This document shows, one piece after another, positions 54,557-63,765 of a stretch of DNA of 64,000 bases; positions within the stretch are counted from its first letter, which is position 1, and every line of letters begins with the position of its first letter. The stretch spans positions 62,001-126,000 of the forward strand of contig NZ_BDBR01000009.1 of the NCBI RefSeq assembly GCF_001613085.1. Direction: 5' to 3'. The stretch is from Nocardia salmonicida NBRC 13393. GTDB taxonomy: Bacteria > Actinomycetota > Actinomycetes > Mycobacteriales > Mycobacteriaceae. The position numbers and the translations under genes are program-made. Under the pieces are notes generated by a model that was not told the DNA's origin, did no database searches, and saw nothing but the letters and a program-made list of their open reading frames with translations.

Positions 54557-55492
54557 GTGACAGTCGGCTCGAATCGGAAAACGGGGATATTGATGAGGGT
54601 GACGGAGCAGGGGCAGGATGCCCACATAAGTTTGGCCGCCGCGGGTGACAGCGTCTCGGCGACCTTCGCGGTCTGCGACGCGGAGGGCAGGGCGATCTGG
54701 TACGGCCCGTTCATCGACGCCGACGCCGACCATCCCCGCGGTGACCAGCTCGCGGCCGCGATGGGCGCCGCGGGCCGCGCGATCTGGCTCGCGGGCCGAG
54801 CCCGCGAGGACACCGGAGTCGAGAAGGTGACACTGCACCTGACAGTCAGCGAGGACGGACTCGACGCCATCACCCTGGCCTGCACCGCGTCGATGGCCGG
54901 GCTGGCCCTCGATCTGGTTGTCTCCGAAGATAATCCGGCACTGGACTGGTGCCAGGCGTTCGGCAGGCTCGACTGGACGTCGGGCCCGTTGATCGGCCTC
55001 GTCGATCCGGAAGTACCACAGACGATCCCGACGCTGCGGGCTATCACCGGCGGTCTCGATCAGCAGTCCGAACCACAGGAAAGGCTCGACATGCACGAAC
55101 TGGCACTTGATCCCTCGATGGAATTGCGCTCGGCACTGGAAAGTTTGCTGCTGCACGACGCGATCGGGATGGACGCCAAGATGCGCCACGCCATCGCCGC
55201 CGTCGTCCACCTCGCCGTCGACACACCGCACGGCCCGCCCGAGGACGCCGAGGAATTCCTCGGCCGCCTCGACGCCTCCTGGCTGGTAGCGGCCTGGCTC
55301 GGCCACGACACCGAACTCTCCCTCATCGCCACCCTCGCCGCAGGCGAGATCCCCGCCCTGTCCTGGTGCGAACTGATGTTCACCACCACGCTGGCGCCGT
55401 GGTCGACGAGCCCGGTCGCCGTCCACGCACGACGGGTGTTCGGGACAGTCCAGCGGGGACCGCTCGGCGCGGTCAGGGCGCACGTCGGCTGA
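54557..55492 (+). CDS. Hypothetical protein of unknown family
   Basis: The 311-residue soluble protein has no motif I can name. It reads DSVSATFAVCDAEGRAIWYG early and SWLVAAWLGHDTELSLIATL near the end, and is acidic and helical in its second half. The start GTG 54557 is six bases after taggag; ATG 54551 would touch that site. GC3 is high and in frame, so it is coding. It converges on mtnC with a 12-base gap. Confidence 0.6.
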   Translation: MTVGSNRKTGILMRVTEQGQDAHISLAAAGDSVSATFAVCDAEGRAIWYGPFIDADADHPRGDQLAAAMGAAGRAIWLAGRAREDTGVEKVTLHLTVSEDGLDAITLACTASMAGLALDLVVSEDNPALDWCQAFGRLDWTSGPLIGLVDPEVPQTIPTLRAITGGLDQQSEPQERLDMHELALDPSMELRSALESLLLHDAIGMDAKMRHAIAAVVHLAVDTPHGPPEDAEEFLGRLDASWLVAAWLGHDTELSLIATLAAGEIPALSWCELMFTTTLAPWSTSPVAVHARRVFGTVQRGPLGAVRAHVG

Positions 55493-55504
55493 GAGCGCGC
55501 CACC

Positions 55505-56194
55505 TCAGTATTCGGCGACCTCGACCTCGGCGAACGAACTCACCCAACGATGCGGTGGCCGTGGTGGATTCGGTTCGCCGCGTCGGTGCACGCCGACAGC
55601 CTGCCAACCCGCGGCCACCGCGGCATCGAGTTCGTCGGCGTGGTCGGACAGGAACAGGATGTCCCGCGCCGGGACGCCGATCCGGTCGGCGATGAGCTCA
55701 TAGGAACCCGCCTCCCGTTTGGCGCCTGCGCTGACCAGGTCGAAGTGATCGGTGATCAAGCTGGACAGGTCGCCGGTCTCGGCGAAGGTGAACCAATCTC
55801 GTTGGTTGCGTTCGGAACCCGAGGAATAGACGAACAGTCGGTAGCCGTCGGCATGCCATGTCTTCAGCGCGGGTACCACATCCTCGAAGAAGCGTCCGTG
55901 TAGTGCGCCGGCGCGGAAGCCCTCGGCGCAGATCGCGCCCTGGGCGGCTTTGAGGGGCTCGGCCTTCACGTCGGAATGCAGCCAGGCGATGAGGATCGCG
56001 GCGACTCGGTCGGTGTCCGCGGTGGGTTCTCCGGCCAGTTCGCGGGTCCGCGCGATCACCGATTCCGCGGGGCCGGAGGCATTGTCGGCCAGCCAGGCGG
56101 GCAGGTGCTGTTCGGTGTAGCCGTAGAGGTCGGTGCGGACCGCGTCGGTGGGGCTGGTGGTGCCCTCGATGTCGAGGACGATCGCGCGGGTCAC
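55505..56194 (-). CDS. mtnC: Acireductone synthase (enolase-phosphatase) MtnC
   Basis: The 229-residue HAD-family enzyme converts 2,3-diketo-5-methylthiopentyl-1-phosphate to acireductone in methionine salvage. Motif I is VLDIEGTTSP, motif II is YSSGSERNQ, and motif III/IV is FLSDHADELDAA. The GTG start overlaps the mtnD stop (GTGA), and the longer frame upstream is inside mtnD. It is the last gene of the salvage group. Confidence 0.92.
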   Translation of the reverse strand: MTRAIVLDIEGTTSPTDAVRTDLYGYTEQHLPAWLADNASGPAESVIARTRELAGEPTADTDRVAAILIAWLHSDVKAEPLKAAQGAICAEGFRAGALHGRFFEDVVPALKTWHADGYRLFVYSSGSERNQRDWFTFAETGDLSSLITDHFDLVSAGAKREAGSYELIADRIGVPARDILFLSDHADELDAAVAAGWQAVGVHRRGEPNPPRPPHRWVSSFAEVEVAEY

Positions 56195-56760
56195 GCGAGC
56201 AGTTCGTCGAGGGTCGGGAAGCCCGCGCTGATCTTGTCGCCGGTGAAGTCGCCGACCCAGCCGTCGGCCTCCTCGAAGAAGCGGATGGCGATGAAGTCGG
56301 GGGTGGTGCCCATATCGAACCAGTGCAGGGTGCCCGCCGGGACCGAGAGCAGGTCGCCCGCTTCGCAGACCGTCGCCAGCACGGCGTCGCCCACGTGCAG
56401 GTAGAAGCAGCCGCGGCCAGCGGCGAAGAAGCGCACCTCGTCCTCGGCGTGGCGGTGCTCGTCGAGGAACTTCGCGCGCGCACCGGCGGCGGTGGCAGGC
56501 CACTCCGGGTTGTCGGCGTCGGGATGGATGCGGGCGATGTCGATGTGCTCGTAGCGGCCCGAGGCGTTGAGTTCGGCGATCTGCGGGCCGTAGTGGGCGA
56601 GCAGGGTGTCGGAGTCGGTCGCGGCGGCGTCGGCGAGCACGGCCCAGTGCGAGTAGGCGATGCCGTGTTGTGCCAGCTCGGCGCCGATCTCGGTGGGGTC
56701 GGTGGTGCGCACCCGGACGTCGGCGGCGTTGTCGGCGGCCATCACTTGCAACAGGGTCAT
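56191..56760 (-). CDS. mtnD: Acireductone dioxygenase MtnD
   Basis: The 189-residue cupin enzyme oxidises acireductone. The metal ligands HRHAEDE (HxHxxxE) and the later His in GTLHWFDMG are all present. With iron the enzyme makes the keto-acid precursor of methionine; with nickel it makes an off-pathway product; the metal cannot be told. The ATG overlaps the mtnA-mtnB stop by four bases. Confidence 0.92.
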   Translation of the reverse strand: MTLLQVMAADNAADVRVRTTDPTEIGAELAQHGIAYSHWAVLADAAATDSDTLLAHYGPQIAELNASGRYEHIDIARIHPDADNPEWPATAAGARAKFLDEHRHAEDEVRFFAAGRGCFYLHVGDAVLATVCEAGDLLSVPAGTLHWFDMGTTPDFIAIRFFEEADGWVGDFTGDKISAGFPTLDELLA

Positions 56761-58523
56761 GTCGGTCCGATCTCGAGAGGCATGGCGTCGGTACGTCCCG
56801 TACGGGCGATCAACTCGCACAGGGCTTCCAGGCATTCGGCGCGATCGCGCGCCTGGGCAAGAGTGTCACCCCAGGTGGTGATCCCGTGCCCGGTGATGAA
56901 CAGAATCGGTGGGGCGTCGGGGTTTTCGCTGAGGTAGGTGTCGATGTCGGCGCCGATGCGCGCCACCTCCGGCCAGTTCGGGAAGACCGGGATCACGACC
57001 GTCGACGGGTCGGTGAGGCCGAATCCCTTGAGCAGTTCGAAACCGCTGATCCGCAGCGGGGTCACCGCGCCGCCGGGCCGCGCGGAAGTAGTCGCCAGCG
57101 CGGTGGCGAACGGGGAGTGCACGTGCACGACCGCGCCGGCGGGACGGGTGCGGTAGACGGCGGTGTGAATGCTGGTCTCCGCGGACGGCTTCCGGCTCTG
57201 ACCTGGGCGCGCGATGGTGTCGGCGATCGCGACGAGCACCGTGTCGTCCTCGCCGAGTTCGCCTTTGGACAGGCCGCTGGCGGTGACGAGGGCATCGGCG
57301 GGGTCGACCCGCACCGAGATATTGCCCGCGGTGCCCGGCATCCAGCCCCGCTCGTACAGCTGGCGTGCGGTAGCGGCGATCGCCTGTCCCCGCGCGGCGA
57401 GGGGCCTGTCGGTGTTCTCGACGGTGGCCGCCGACGCACGGCCGTGCTCGTCATAGGTATCCGAGTTCCGGTAGACCACACCGTTTTCCGTGACGACGGC
57501 GGTGACCAGATCGGTCGGCGTCACATCGAAGGCGGGGTTGAACACCGCGGTGCCCGCCGGTGCGGTGTCGACGCCGCCGAAGCCGGTCACCTCGGCGGCG
57601 GCCCGCTGTTCCACCACGATCTGCGCGCCGGTGGCCATCGCGGTATCACGGGTGGATTCCGGGGCGACCACGATGAACGGGATGCCGTGGTGGCGGGCGG
57701 CCAGGGCCAGGGTGAAGGTGCCGATCTTGTTGGCGACGTCGCCGTTGGCGGTGATCCGGTCGGCGCCGACCAGCACGGCGTCGATCTGTCCGGTCGCCAT
57801 CGCCCAGGCGGCGGCGGAATCGATGGTCAGCCGATGCGGAATGCCCGCCTCGGCCAGCTCCCACGCGGTGAGCCGCGCGCCCTGCAACAGCGGGCGGGTC
57901 TCGTCGACGATCACGTCCTCGACGACACCGCGTTCGTGCAGCACCCGCAGAGCGCCGATCGCGGTGCCGACCGCGCTGGTGGCGAGACGGCCGGTATTGC
58001 AGTGCGTCAGTAGCCGGAGCGGCCGCTCACCGCACAGACGTTGCACCAGGTCGGCGGCATGGGTGGCAGCGGAGAGATTGACCCGGCCGTCCTCGGCGAG
58101 CAGGTCGAAGGTCTCGGCCAGCACCGCGTCGGCACCGTCGGCGATCCGGCCGCGGACTCGGTCGACTGCCCACGCCAGATTGACCGCCGTCGGTCGAGCC
58201 GCGGCGATACGGTCGGCCTCCGCCTGCACGGCGGCCACATCGATCACCCTGTGGCCTCTGCTGCCACTGTCATCGACTACGCCGCCGGTCGAGCCACCCG
58301 TTTCGCCGGATACGCCGTCGCGAGTGTGCGCCCTGGTCGCGATGACCACACCGAACGCGCCCGCGATCCCGATCGCCGGAGCGCCGCGAATGGCGAGGGT
58401 GGTGATCGCCTCGATGACCTCGTCGACGGTGCGCAGGCGAAGTTCTCGCACCTCGTGCGGCAGTCCGCGCTGGTCGATGGTGACGAGCGCACCGTCGTCC
58501 CAGATCAGGGAACTGTCGTCCAT
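56757..58523 (-). CDS. mtnA-mtnB: MtnA-MtnB fusion: methylthioribose-1-P isomerase and methylthioribulose-1-P dehydratase
   Basis: The 588-residue protein joins two successive enzymes of methionine salvage. Residues 1 to about 368 are MtnA (catalytic Cys in THCNTGRLATSAVG, Asp in VGADRITANGDVANKIG). Residues about 370 to 588 are MtnB, a class II aldolase-fold zinc enzyme (GTAGNISVR, SGLSKGEL, zinc histidines in VVHVHSPFATAL, TGHGITTWGDTLAQARDRAE). The join is direct, without a long linker. A Gly/Ser-rich insertion (GETGGSTGGVVDDSGSRGH) lies in the N-terminal third of MtnA. ATG 58523 lies 84 bases after the sulfatase stop. Both active sites look intact. Fused forms are known in some actinobacteria. 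Confidence 0.92.
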   Translation of the reverse strand: MDDSSLIWDDGALVTIDQRGLPHEVRELRLRTVDEVIEAITTLAIRGAPAIGIAGAFGVVIATRAHTRDGVSGETGGSTGGVVDDSGSRGHRVIDVAAVQAEADRIAAARPTAVNLAWAVDRVRGRIADGADAVLAETFDLLAEDGRVNLSAATHAADLVQRLCGERPLRLLTHCNTGRLATSAVGTAIGALRVLHERGVVEDVIVDETRPLLQGARLTAWELAEAGIPHRLTIDSAAAWAMATGQIDAVLVGADRITANGDVANKIGTFTLALAARHHGIPFIVVAPESTRDTAMATGAQIVVEQRAAAEVTGFGGVDTAPAGTAVFNPAFDVTPTDLVTAVVTENGVVYRNSDTYDEHGRASAATVENTDRPLAARGQAIAATARQLYERGWMPGTAGNISVRVDPADALVTASGLSKGELGEDDTVLVAIADTIARPGQSRKPSAETSIHTAVYRTRPAGAVVHVHSPFATALATTSARPGGAVTPLRISGFELLKGFGLTDPSTVVIPVFPNWPEVARIGADIDTYLSENPDAPPILFITGHGITTWGDTLAQARDRAECLEALCELIARTGRTDAMPLEIGPT

Positions 58524-58606
58524 CTCCGGCGTCCTGTCTGCGTGGCATTTTCTGGCTGGTAAACGGTATCCGACCTGGTCGCGACTCGATCCGCGGGGCC
58601 GGTCGA

Positions 58607-60967
58607 TCACTCCGCGGCGTACTCGGCCTCCCGCTCCACCGCGTCGATCGTGCGCTGCGGGACCTGCACGGGACCGGGCGTGTAGGTGATCGCGCGCAGG
58701 CCGCCGGAATAGCGGAACGGTCCGCGGCGCTCGCGCAGATCCCACGAGACCGGACCGCGCGCGTCGACGCCGACGGAGATCCCGGTCCACGGCGCCATGC
58801 CGACCAGTTGCACCTGGTCGGTGAGCTCCGCGAGCGGCGTGCCGTCTACCTGGATGGTGAAGTCCCAGCGCAGACGCGGCTCGACGGTGGCTCGCACGGT
58901 GATCTCGCGCGTCCCGATGGGCAGAGGCAGGCCGACGGACGCATACCGCCCGTAGCTGTTCACGCCGAGCACTACTTCGCCGTCCTCGATGTAGAGCAGG
59001 TACCCGCCGAGCGGGTCACCGTGTGCGACGAGGACTCCTTCGTCGCCGGGCTGATAGCCGTCGACCACCCGCTCATCGGGTACCGCCGTACCGCGTGCCG
59101 ACGCCGTGCCGGTCAAGTCGGCGGTGATCGTGAAGTCGCGGAAGGCGATGAGGCGTTGGGAGCGGTAGCGCTCCAGGGTGGGGGTGCCGGGCAGCAGCCG
59201 CACCGGAGCGGCGTAACGCGCCTCCTCCGGGCGACGGCGGAACAGGTCGGCGCGGGTCAGCAGCGGGAACACGGTGTTGGCCCACGCTGATTCGTCCCAG
59301 GCGGCGGCCAGTTCGGCGGCCTTGTCCGGGTACTGCGCCGAAACATCGTGCAGCTCCGTGGGGTCGGCGCGCACGTCGAACAGCTGCCAGTTCGGCGCGT
59401 CGATGTCGGCGTCGGCATCGTGCAGCGACAGCAGTTTCCAGCCGTCGCGGTAGAAGCCGCGGTGACCGGTCATCTCCGAGTACTGCTCGGTGTGCCGCGT
59501 CGGGGCCGCCTGATCGCGCAGCAGCTCGGCCGCGGAGACGCCGTCGAAGTCTTTGGCGGGCAAGCCGTTACGCACAGAAGGACGGTCCAGACCCGCCAGC
59601 TCGAGCAACGTCGGCGCCAGATCGGTGACGTAGGCGTATTCGTGGCGGATGCCGGAATCGGTATCGGTGCGGGGCAACCCCTTCGGCCACGACATGACCA
59701 GCGGTACCCGCACACCACCGGCGAACGTCTGGCCCTTGTAGAACCGGAACGGTGTGTTGGACGCCTGACCCCAGCCGCGCGGGTAGTGCACGCCCAGCTT
59801 CGCGGTGCCGATCAGGTCTTCGTCGTGGGGGACATCGCCCACCCAGTCGGGGTCGTCGACGTGGGCGAATTCGGCGAAGTAGGAGCGGGTGCCCTCCGGT
59901 CCGCCCTCCGCGGTGCCACCGTTGTCGGAGGTGAACACGATGATGGTGTTGTCGAGTTCGCCGAGGTCTTCGAGCAGGTCGACGATGCGTCCCAGGCTCT
60001 GGTCGATGCTGTCGACCATGCCCGCGTACACCTCCATGTACGCGGCGTAGCGCCGCTGCTCGTCGGCAGACAGCGAATCCCACTCCGCCGCTTCGTAACC
60101 CGGCTCGGTGTTGCGCGGCTTCTGCTCGGTACCCGGCGGGAACAACCCCTGCGCCAGCTGCTCGGCGAAGCGGCGCCTGCGCAGTTCGTCCCAGCCCTCG
60201 GCGTAGCGACCGCGATACTTGGCCTGGTCCTCGGCCTTGGCCTGCAGCGGTCCGTGCATCGCCACGTGCGCGAAGTACAGGAAGAAAGGCTTCTCGGTGT
60301 CGTGCGCGCGCAGATCCTTGATGTAGGACAGCGCCTTGTCGGTGAGATCGTCGGTGAGGTAATAGCCCTCCGGATATTCCTCGACATCGACCACCGAGCT
60401 GTCCGACACCAGCTGATTGGGGTAGTAGAAGGAGTTCAGCCCCTCCAGCGACCCGTAGTAGCGGTCGAATCCGCGCTGGGTCGGCCAGGAGTCCCGATGC
60501 GCGGACGGGTTCATCGTGGCGTCGCGCACCAGATGCCATTTGCCCACCGCGTAGGTGGCGTAACCGTTGTCGCGCAATATCTCCGGCAGCGTGAGCACGT
60601 CGTCGGCCAATTCCAGCCGCAGGCCCGGATAGCCGGGATCGGCGTTGGCGACGAACCCGAAACCCGCGCGGTGAGAATTGATTCCGGTCAGCAGCGCCGC
60701 GCGCGAGGGCGAGCACAGTGGCGTCGTGTGATAGTTCGACAGCCGCACACCCTCGGCCGCGAGACGGTCCAGTGTCGGTGTCTCGATTTCCGAACCGAAC
60801 GGGCCTATATCGCTGTACCCCATGTCGTCGACGAGCACGACGACGATGTTCGGCGAGCCCGCCGGAGCAGTGGGCGGATAGGTCCAATCGGGAGTCGACT
60901 CCGCGGACGTGCGACCGGCCGAGCCGCCGAAGGATGCGTAACCGCGAGCATGGGGTGGAACAGGCAT
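58607..60967 (-). CDS. Arylsulfatase-type sulfatase
   Basis: This 786-residue type I sulfatase has the formylglycine motif LCSPSRAALLTG (Cys85 is the residue modified), metal-binding VVVLVDDMGYSD, SDNGG and a late C-terminal domain. No signal peptide is visible, so it is probably cytoplasmic, as are several actinobacterial alkyl/arylsulfatases. It releases sulfate from sulfate esters. ATG 60967 is taken; GTG 61000 is a possible earlier start. It leads a minus-strand group with mtnA-mtnB, mtnD and mtnC, and is divergent from the ABC transporter with a polycysteine leader, which points to sulfur-starvation control. Confidence 0.9.
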   Translation of the reverse strand: MPVPPHARGYASFGGSAGRTSAESTPDWTYPPTAPAGSPNIVVVLVDDMGYSDIGPFGSEIETPTLDRLAAEGVRLSNYHTTPLCSPSRAALLTGINSHRAGFGFVANADPGYPGLRLELADDVLTLPEILRDNGYATYAVGKWHLVRDATMNPSAHRDSWPTQRGFDRYYGSLEGLNSFYYPNQLVSDSSVVDVEEYPEGYYLTDDLTDKALSYIKDLRAHDTEKPFFLYFAHVAMHGPLQAKAEDQAKYRGRYAEGWDELRRRRFAEQLAQGLFPPGTEQKPRNTEPGYEAAEWDSLSADEQRRYAAYMEVYAGMVDSIDQSLGRIVDLLEDLGELDNTIIVFTSDNGGTAEGGPEGTRSYFAEFAHVDDPDWVGDVPHDEDLIGTAKLGVHYPRGWGQASNTPFRFYKGQTFAGGVRVPLVMSWPKGLPRTDTDSGIRHEYAYVTDLAPTLLELAGLDRPSVRNGLPAKDFDGVSAAELLRDQAAPTRHTEQYSEMTGHRGFYRDGWKLLSLHDADADIDAPNWQLFDVRADPTELHDVSAQYPDKAAELAAAWDESAWANTVFPLLTRADLFRRRPEEARYAAPVRLLPGTPTLERYRSQRLIAFRDFTITADLTGTASARGTAVPDERVVDGYQPGDEGVLVAHGDPLGGYLLYIEDGEVVLGVNSYGRYASVGLPLPIGTREITVRATVEPRLRWDFTIQVDGTPLAELTDQVQLVGMAPWTGISVGVDARGPVSWDLRERRGPFRYSGGLRAITYTPGPVQVPQRTIDAVEREAEYAAE

Positions 60968-61065
60968 TCTGGCAGTAAAGGCGACGTATCCGCTGGTCAC
61001 CAGGGTTATGTGCAGTGTGCGTGGAATCGGTGACCGGTACGTCGCAACTTGTTAGCGTCACTGCC

Positions 61066-61119
61066 GTGCCCACGAATCAGCCACCCTGCTGCTGTTCGTG
61101 TCGCGTCCTGCGCGGCTGA
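61066..61119 (+). CDS. Polycysteine leader peptide (17 codons)
   Basis: A short ORF from GTG 61066 to TGA 61119 encodes MPTNQPPCCCSCRVLRG, with cysteine at codons 8, 9, 10 and 12. A -10-like tagcgt (61053-61058) ends seven bases before the GTG, so the message probably starts at the GTG itself (leaderless). Leaderless polycysteine short ORFs acting as cysteine-responsive attenuators are known in mycobacteria. Ribosomes slow on the Cys codons when cysteine is scarce, changing the RNA fold and opening the downstream genes. Here the downstream gene is an ABC-transporter operon. Too short to prove coding by bias. Confidence 0.75.
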   Translation: MPTNQPPCCCSCRVLRG

Positions 61120-61231
61120 CGAACGCCCACGACGTTCGCGGCCGAGCCGATGTGTTCCCTTTCCTGCGGTGCGCTGTGCGCACCCTCCTCGGCCCGCCGC
61201 GCGGGCCGATGCGTCTTCGAGGATCTTCACG
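61120..61231 (+). promoter_or_regulatory. Putative cysteine-responsive attenuator
   Basis: Between leader stop and transporter start lie three hairpins: cgaacg/cgttcg (61120-61138), ggtgcgc/gcgcacc (61168-61184) and cggcccgc/gcgggccg (61190-61208). A tcctcg (61186-61191) is exactly complementary to the ribosome site cgagga (61218-61223) and partly overlaps the third hairpin, so the two folds exclude each other. This is the layout expected of translational attenuation. The pairing is read by eye only. Confidence 0.55.
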
Positions 61232-62809
61232 ATGAGTTCAACGGCGAGTGGCTTCGGCCGCCGAAATTTCTTGCGCACCAGCGGCATCGCCGCCGCGGCC
61301 ATCTTCGGCGGCGCCGCACTGGCGGCCTGCACCTCGGCGGTCTCGGAACAGAAGGCGGGCGGGGACGACGCGACGCCGGTGCGCGGCGGCACCCTGAAGG
61401 TCGGTATCCGTGAGGACCTGGTGCCCGCGAACCTGCTCACCAACACCGCGGCGACCCCGGTCGTGATCGGCTTGGTCTACGAATCGCTGATCCGCTACCC
61501 GAACGACACCCTGGAACCGCAGCCGTTGCTGGCCGAGTCGTGGCAGCTCGCTGCCGACGGTCGTTCGCTGAGCCTGGACCTGCGCGACGACGTGAAGTTC
61601 CACAGCGGGCGCCCCTTCACCGCCAAGGACGTGGAGTTCTCGCTGCGCACCTATGCCGACGCCAAATGGTCAGCGCAGCTGCGTAGCTCGGCGGCGGCCG
61701 TCACCGGTTTCGACATCGTCTCGCCGACGCGGATCGTGTTGCAGCTCGCACACCCACTGAGCAACATCTACGACCTGCTCGACACCGTGCCGATCCTGGA
61801 CAGCGAAACCGCCGACAAGCTCGGCACCGGCGACACCTATATCGGCACCGGCCCCTTCGAATACGTGCAGCGCGTGCCGAACTCGCAGTTGATCTTCGAG
61901 AAGAACCCGAACTACTGGCTGCCTGAGCGCCCGTACCTCGACCGGGTCGAGGTCTCGATCATCCCCGACCCGAACGCGCTGCTCAACGCGTTGAAGTCCG
62001 GTCAGATCGCCGCGGCGCGCGAACTCGGCTACCGCGATGCCGAAAACCTCGGCAAGAGCGGCGGATTCACGGTGCACGATCTCGAGGGCGCCGAACTGCA
62101 AGCCTATGTCGGCGTCAATGTGACCGAGCCGTCGCTGGCCGATGTCCGGGTCCGCCAGGCCATCGCCTTCTCCCTCGACCGCGAACGCATCATCGACGAG
62201 GTGTTCCGGGGTGCGGGATATCCGCTGAATGTGCCGTGGCCCAAGAACTCGCCGGCCTTCGACGAATCCCGCAACGCCAAGTACAAGCGTGACATCGACA
62301 AGGCCAAGCAACTCCTCGGCCAGGCGGCCAAGCCGCCGAAGCTGCCGCTGACCTTCGCCCCCGGGTACGGCGAGGTCGCCCAGATCGTGCAGGCCAACCT
62401 CGCCGACGTGGGTATCGAGGTCGACCTCGACCCGGTCGACGCCGCCACCTTCGTCAAGCAGCTCACCGGCCAGCAATTCCGTGGCCTGTGGGTCACCGAC
62501 CATTCGTGGGCGCAGTTCGTTCCGTCGACGCTCACGGTGAGCGCCTACCCGTTCAACGCGCGCCGCAATGCCTCGCGCTACGAATCGCCCGCCTACACCG
62601 CGGCCGCCGACACGGCATGGCAGCTGGCGCAGGGCACCGGGCCCGATGCGGTGCGCGCCTATCAGGCCGTCACCGACCAGCTGCTGGAAGGGCTGTTCCT
62701 GATCGAGATCGGCGTGCGTTTCCAGCAGTACTCCACCGTCAACAAGGTGCACGGTTTCGCCTGGACCAAGCGCCGCGAACCCGTTCTCACCGACACCTTC
62801 CTGTCATGA
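61232..62809 (+). CDS. ABC transporter substrate-binding lipoprotein (peptide/nickel family)
   Basis: The 525-residue family 5 binding protein has a twin-arginine signal (GRRNFLR, Arg10-Arg11) and a lipobox ALAAC with Cys33, so it is exported folded and anchored by lipid. Family signatures include GGTLKVGIREDL, LLAESWQLAADGRSLSLDLR, VKFHSGRPFTAKDVEFSL and DVRVRQAIAFSLDRERI. This family binds peptides, nickel chelates, glutathione and other small molecules. The cysteine leader upstream suggests a sulfur-containing ligand. ATG 61232 is chosen by the signal peptide and cgagga upstream. Confidence 0.9.
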   Translation: MSSTASGFGRRNFLRTSGIAAAAIFGGAALAACTSAVSEQKAGGDDATPVRGGTLKVGIREDLVPANLLTNTAATPVVIGLVYESLIRYPNDTLEPQPLLAESWQLAADGRSLSLDLRDDVKFHSGRPFTAKDVEFSLRTYADAKWSAQLRSSAAAVTGFDIVSPTRIVLQLAHPLSNIYDLLDTVPILDSETADKLGTGDTYIGTGPFEYVQRVPNSQLIFEKNPNYWLPERPYLDRVEVSIIPDPNALLNALKSGQIAAARELGYRDAENLGKSGGFTVHDLEGAELQAYVGVNVTEPSLADVRVRQAIAFSLDRERIIDEVFRGAGYPLNVPWPKNSPAFDESRNAKYKRDIDKAKQLLGQAAKPPKLPLTFAPGYGEVAQIVQANLADVGIEVDLDPVDAATFVKQLTGQQFRGLWVTDHSWAQFVPSTLTVSAYPFNARRNASRYESPAYTAAADTAWQLAQGTGPDAVRAYQAVTDQLLEGLFLIEIGVRFQQYSTVNKVHGFAWTKRREPVLTDTFLS

Positions 62810-63765
62810 CGCGCTATCTACTGCACCGCCTTCCGTCGGCGCTGCTGGTGCTGTTCGGCGCCTCGGTGCTGATCTTCCTGCTGTTGCGGCTCGTCCCCGG
62901 TGATCCGGCCACCATCCTGGCCGGAAACGACGCGACACCGCAGACCATCGAGGTGATCCGCCACCAGCTCGGCCTCGACCGGTCGATCCCGGTGCAGTAC
63001 CTGCAGTGGCTGGGCGACCTGTTCACCCTCGACCTCGGTCGCTCCTACATCATCGGCGGTGAGATCACCGATCTGGTCGGCCGTGGGCTCACCAATACGT
63101 TGGTGCTCACCGTGACCGCGCTGCTTCTAGCCGTGCTGGTGAGTCTGATCGTGTCGGTGGCGTCGGTGCTGTGGCCGAGCCGCTGGTTGAATACGGTTGT
63201 CGCCGCGGCGAATACGGCCGCCGTCGCGCTACCGACCTTCGTGGTCGGCCCGCTGCTCGTGCTGGTGTTCGCCGTCGCGATTCCGGTGCTGCCCGCCGGT
63301 GGGGTGCCGCCGGACGGATTCATCGCGCGACCCGATATCGCGGTGCAGTATCTACTGCTGCCCGCGATCTGCCTCGCATTGCCGGTGTCGGCGGCGCTGA
63401 CCCGGTTCCTCACCGAAGCGCTGCGCACCGAACTCGCGAAACAGTATGTGCTGACAGCACGGTCACTCGGTGTCGGCTATCGCGAGATCGTCACCCGTGG
63501 CGCCCTGCGCAACGCGCTGCCGACCATGCTCACCGTGCTCGGCATCCAGACCGGGCAATTGCTCGGTGGCGCGGTGCTGGTCGAGGCGGCCTTCGTGTGG
63601 CCGGGGATCGGGCAGCTCATCGAACAGGGCATCAGTCGTCGCGACTATCCGCTCGTGCAGGTGCTGTTGCTGCTGTCGGTGGCGGTATTCGTGGTGATCC
63701 AGCTGATCACCGATGTCGCGCACGCGTGGCTGGATCCGCGGATTCGGATCGGAGGACGGTCATGA
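62806..63765 (+). CDS. ABC transporter permease, DppB type
   Basis: The 319-residue permease has an N-terminal helix (LLHRLPSALLVLFGASVLIF), the LRLVPGDPA motif, about six membrane helices and the EAA loop (TARSLGVGYREIVTRGALRN). It pairs with the DppC-type permease beginning at 63762. The ATG overlaps the binding-protein stop by four bases. The longer upstream frame lies inside the binding-protein gene and is not real. Confidence 0.92.
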   Translation: MTRYLLHRLPSALLVLFGASVLIFLLLRLVPGDPATILAGNDATPQTIEVIRHQLGLDRSIPVQYLQWLGDLFTLDLGRSYIIGGEITDLVGRGLTNTLVLTVTALLLAVLVSLIVSVASVLWPSRWLNTVVAAANTAAVALPTFVVGPLLVLVFAVAIPVLPAGGVPPDGFIARPDIAVQYLLLPAICLALPVSAALTRFLTEALRTELAKQYVLTARSLGVGYREIVTRGALRNALPTMLTVLGIQTGQLLGGAVLVEAAFVWPGIGQLIEQGISRRDYPLVQVLLLLSVAVFVVIQLITDVAHAWLDPRIRIGGRS

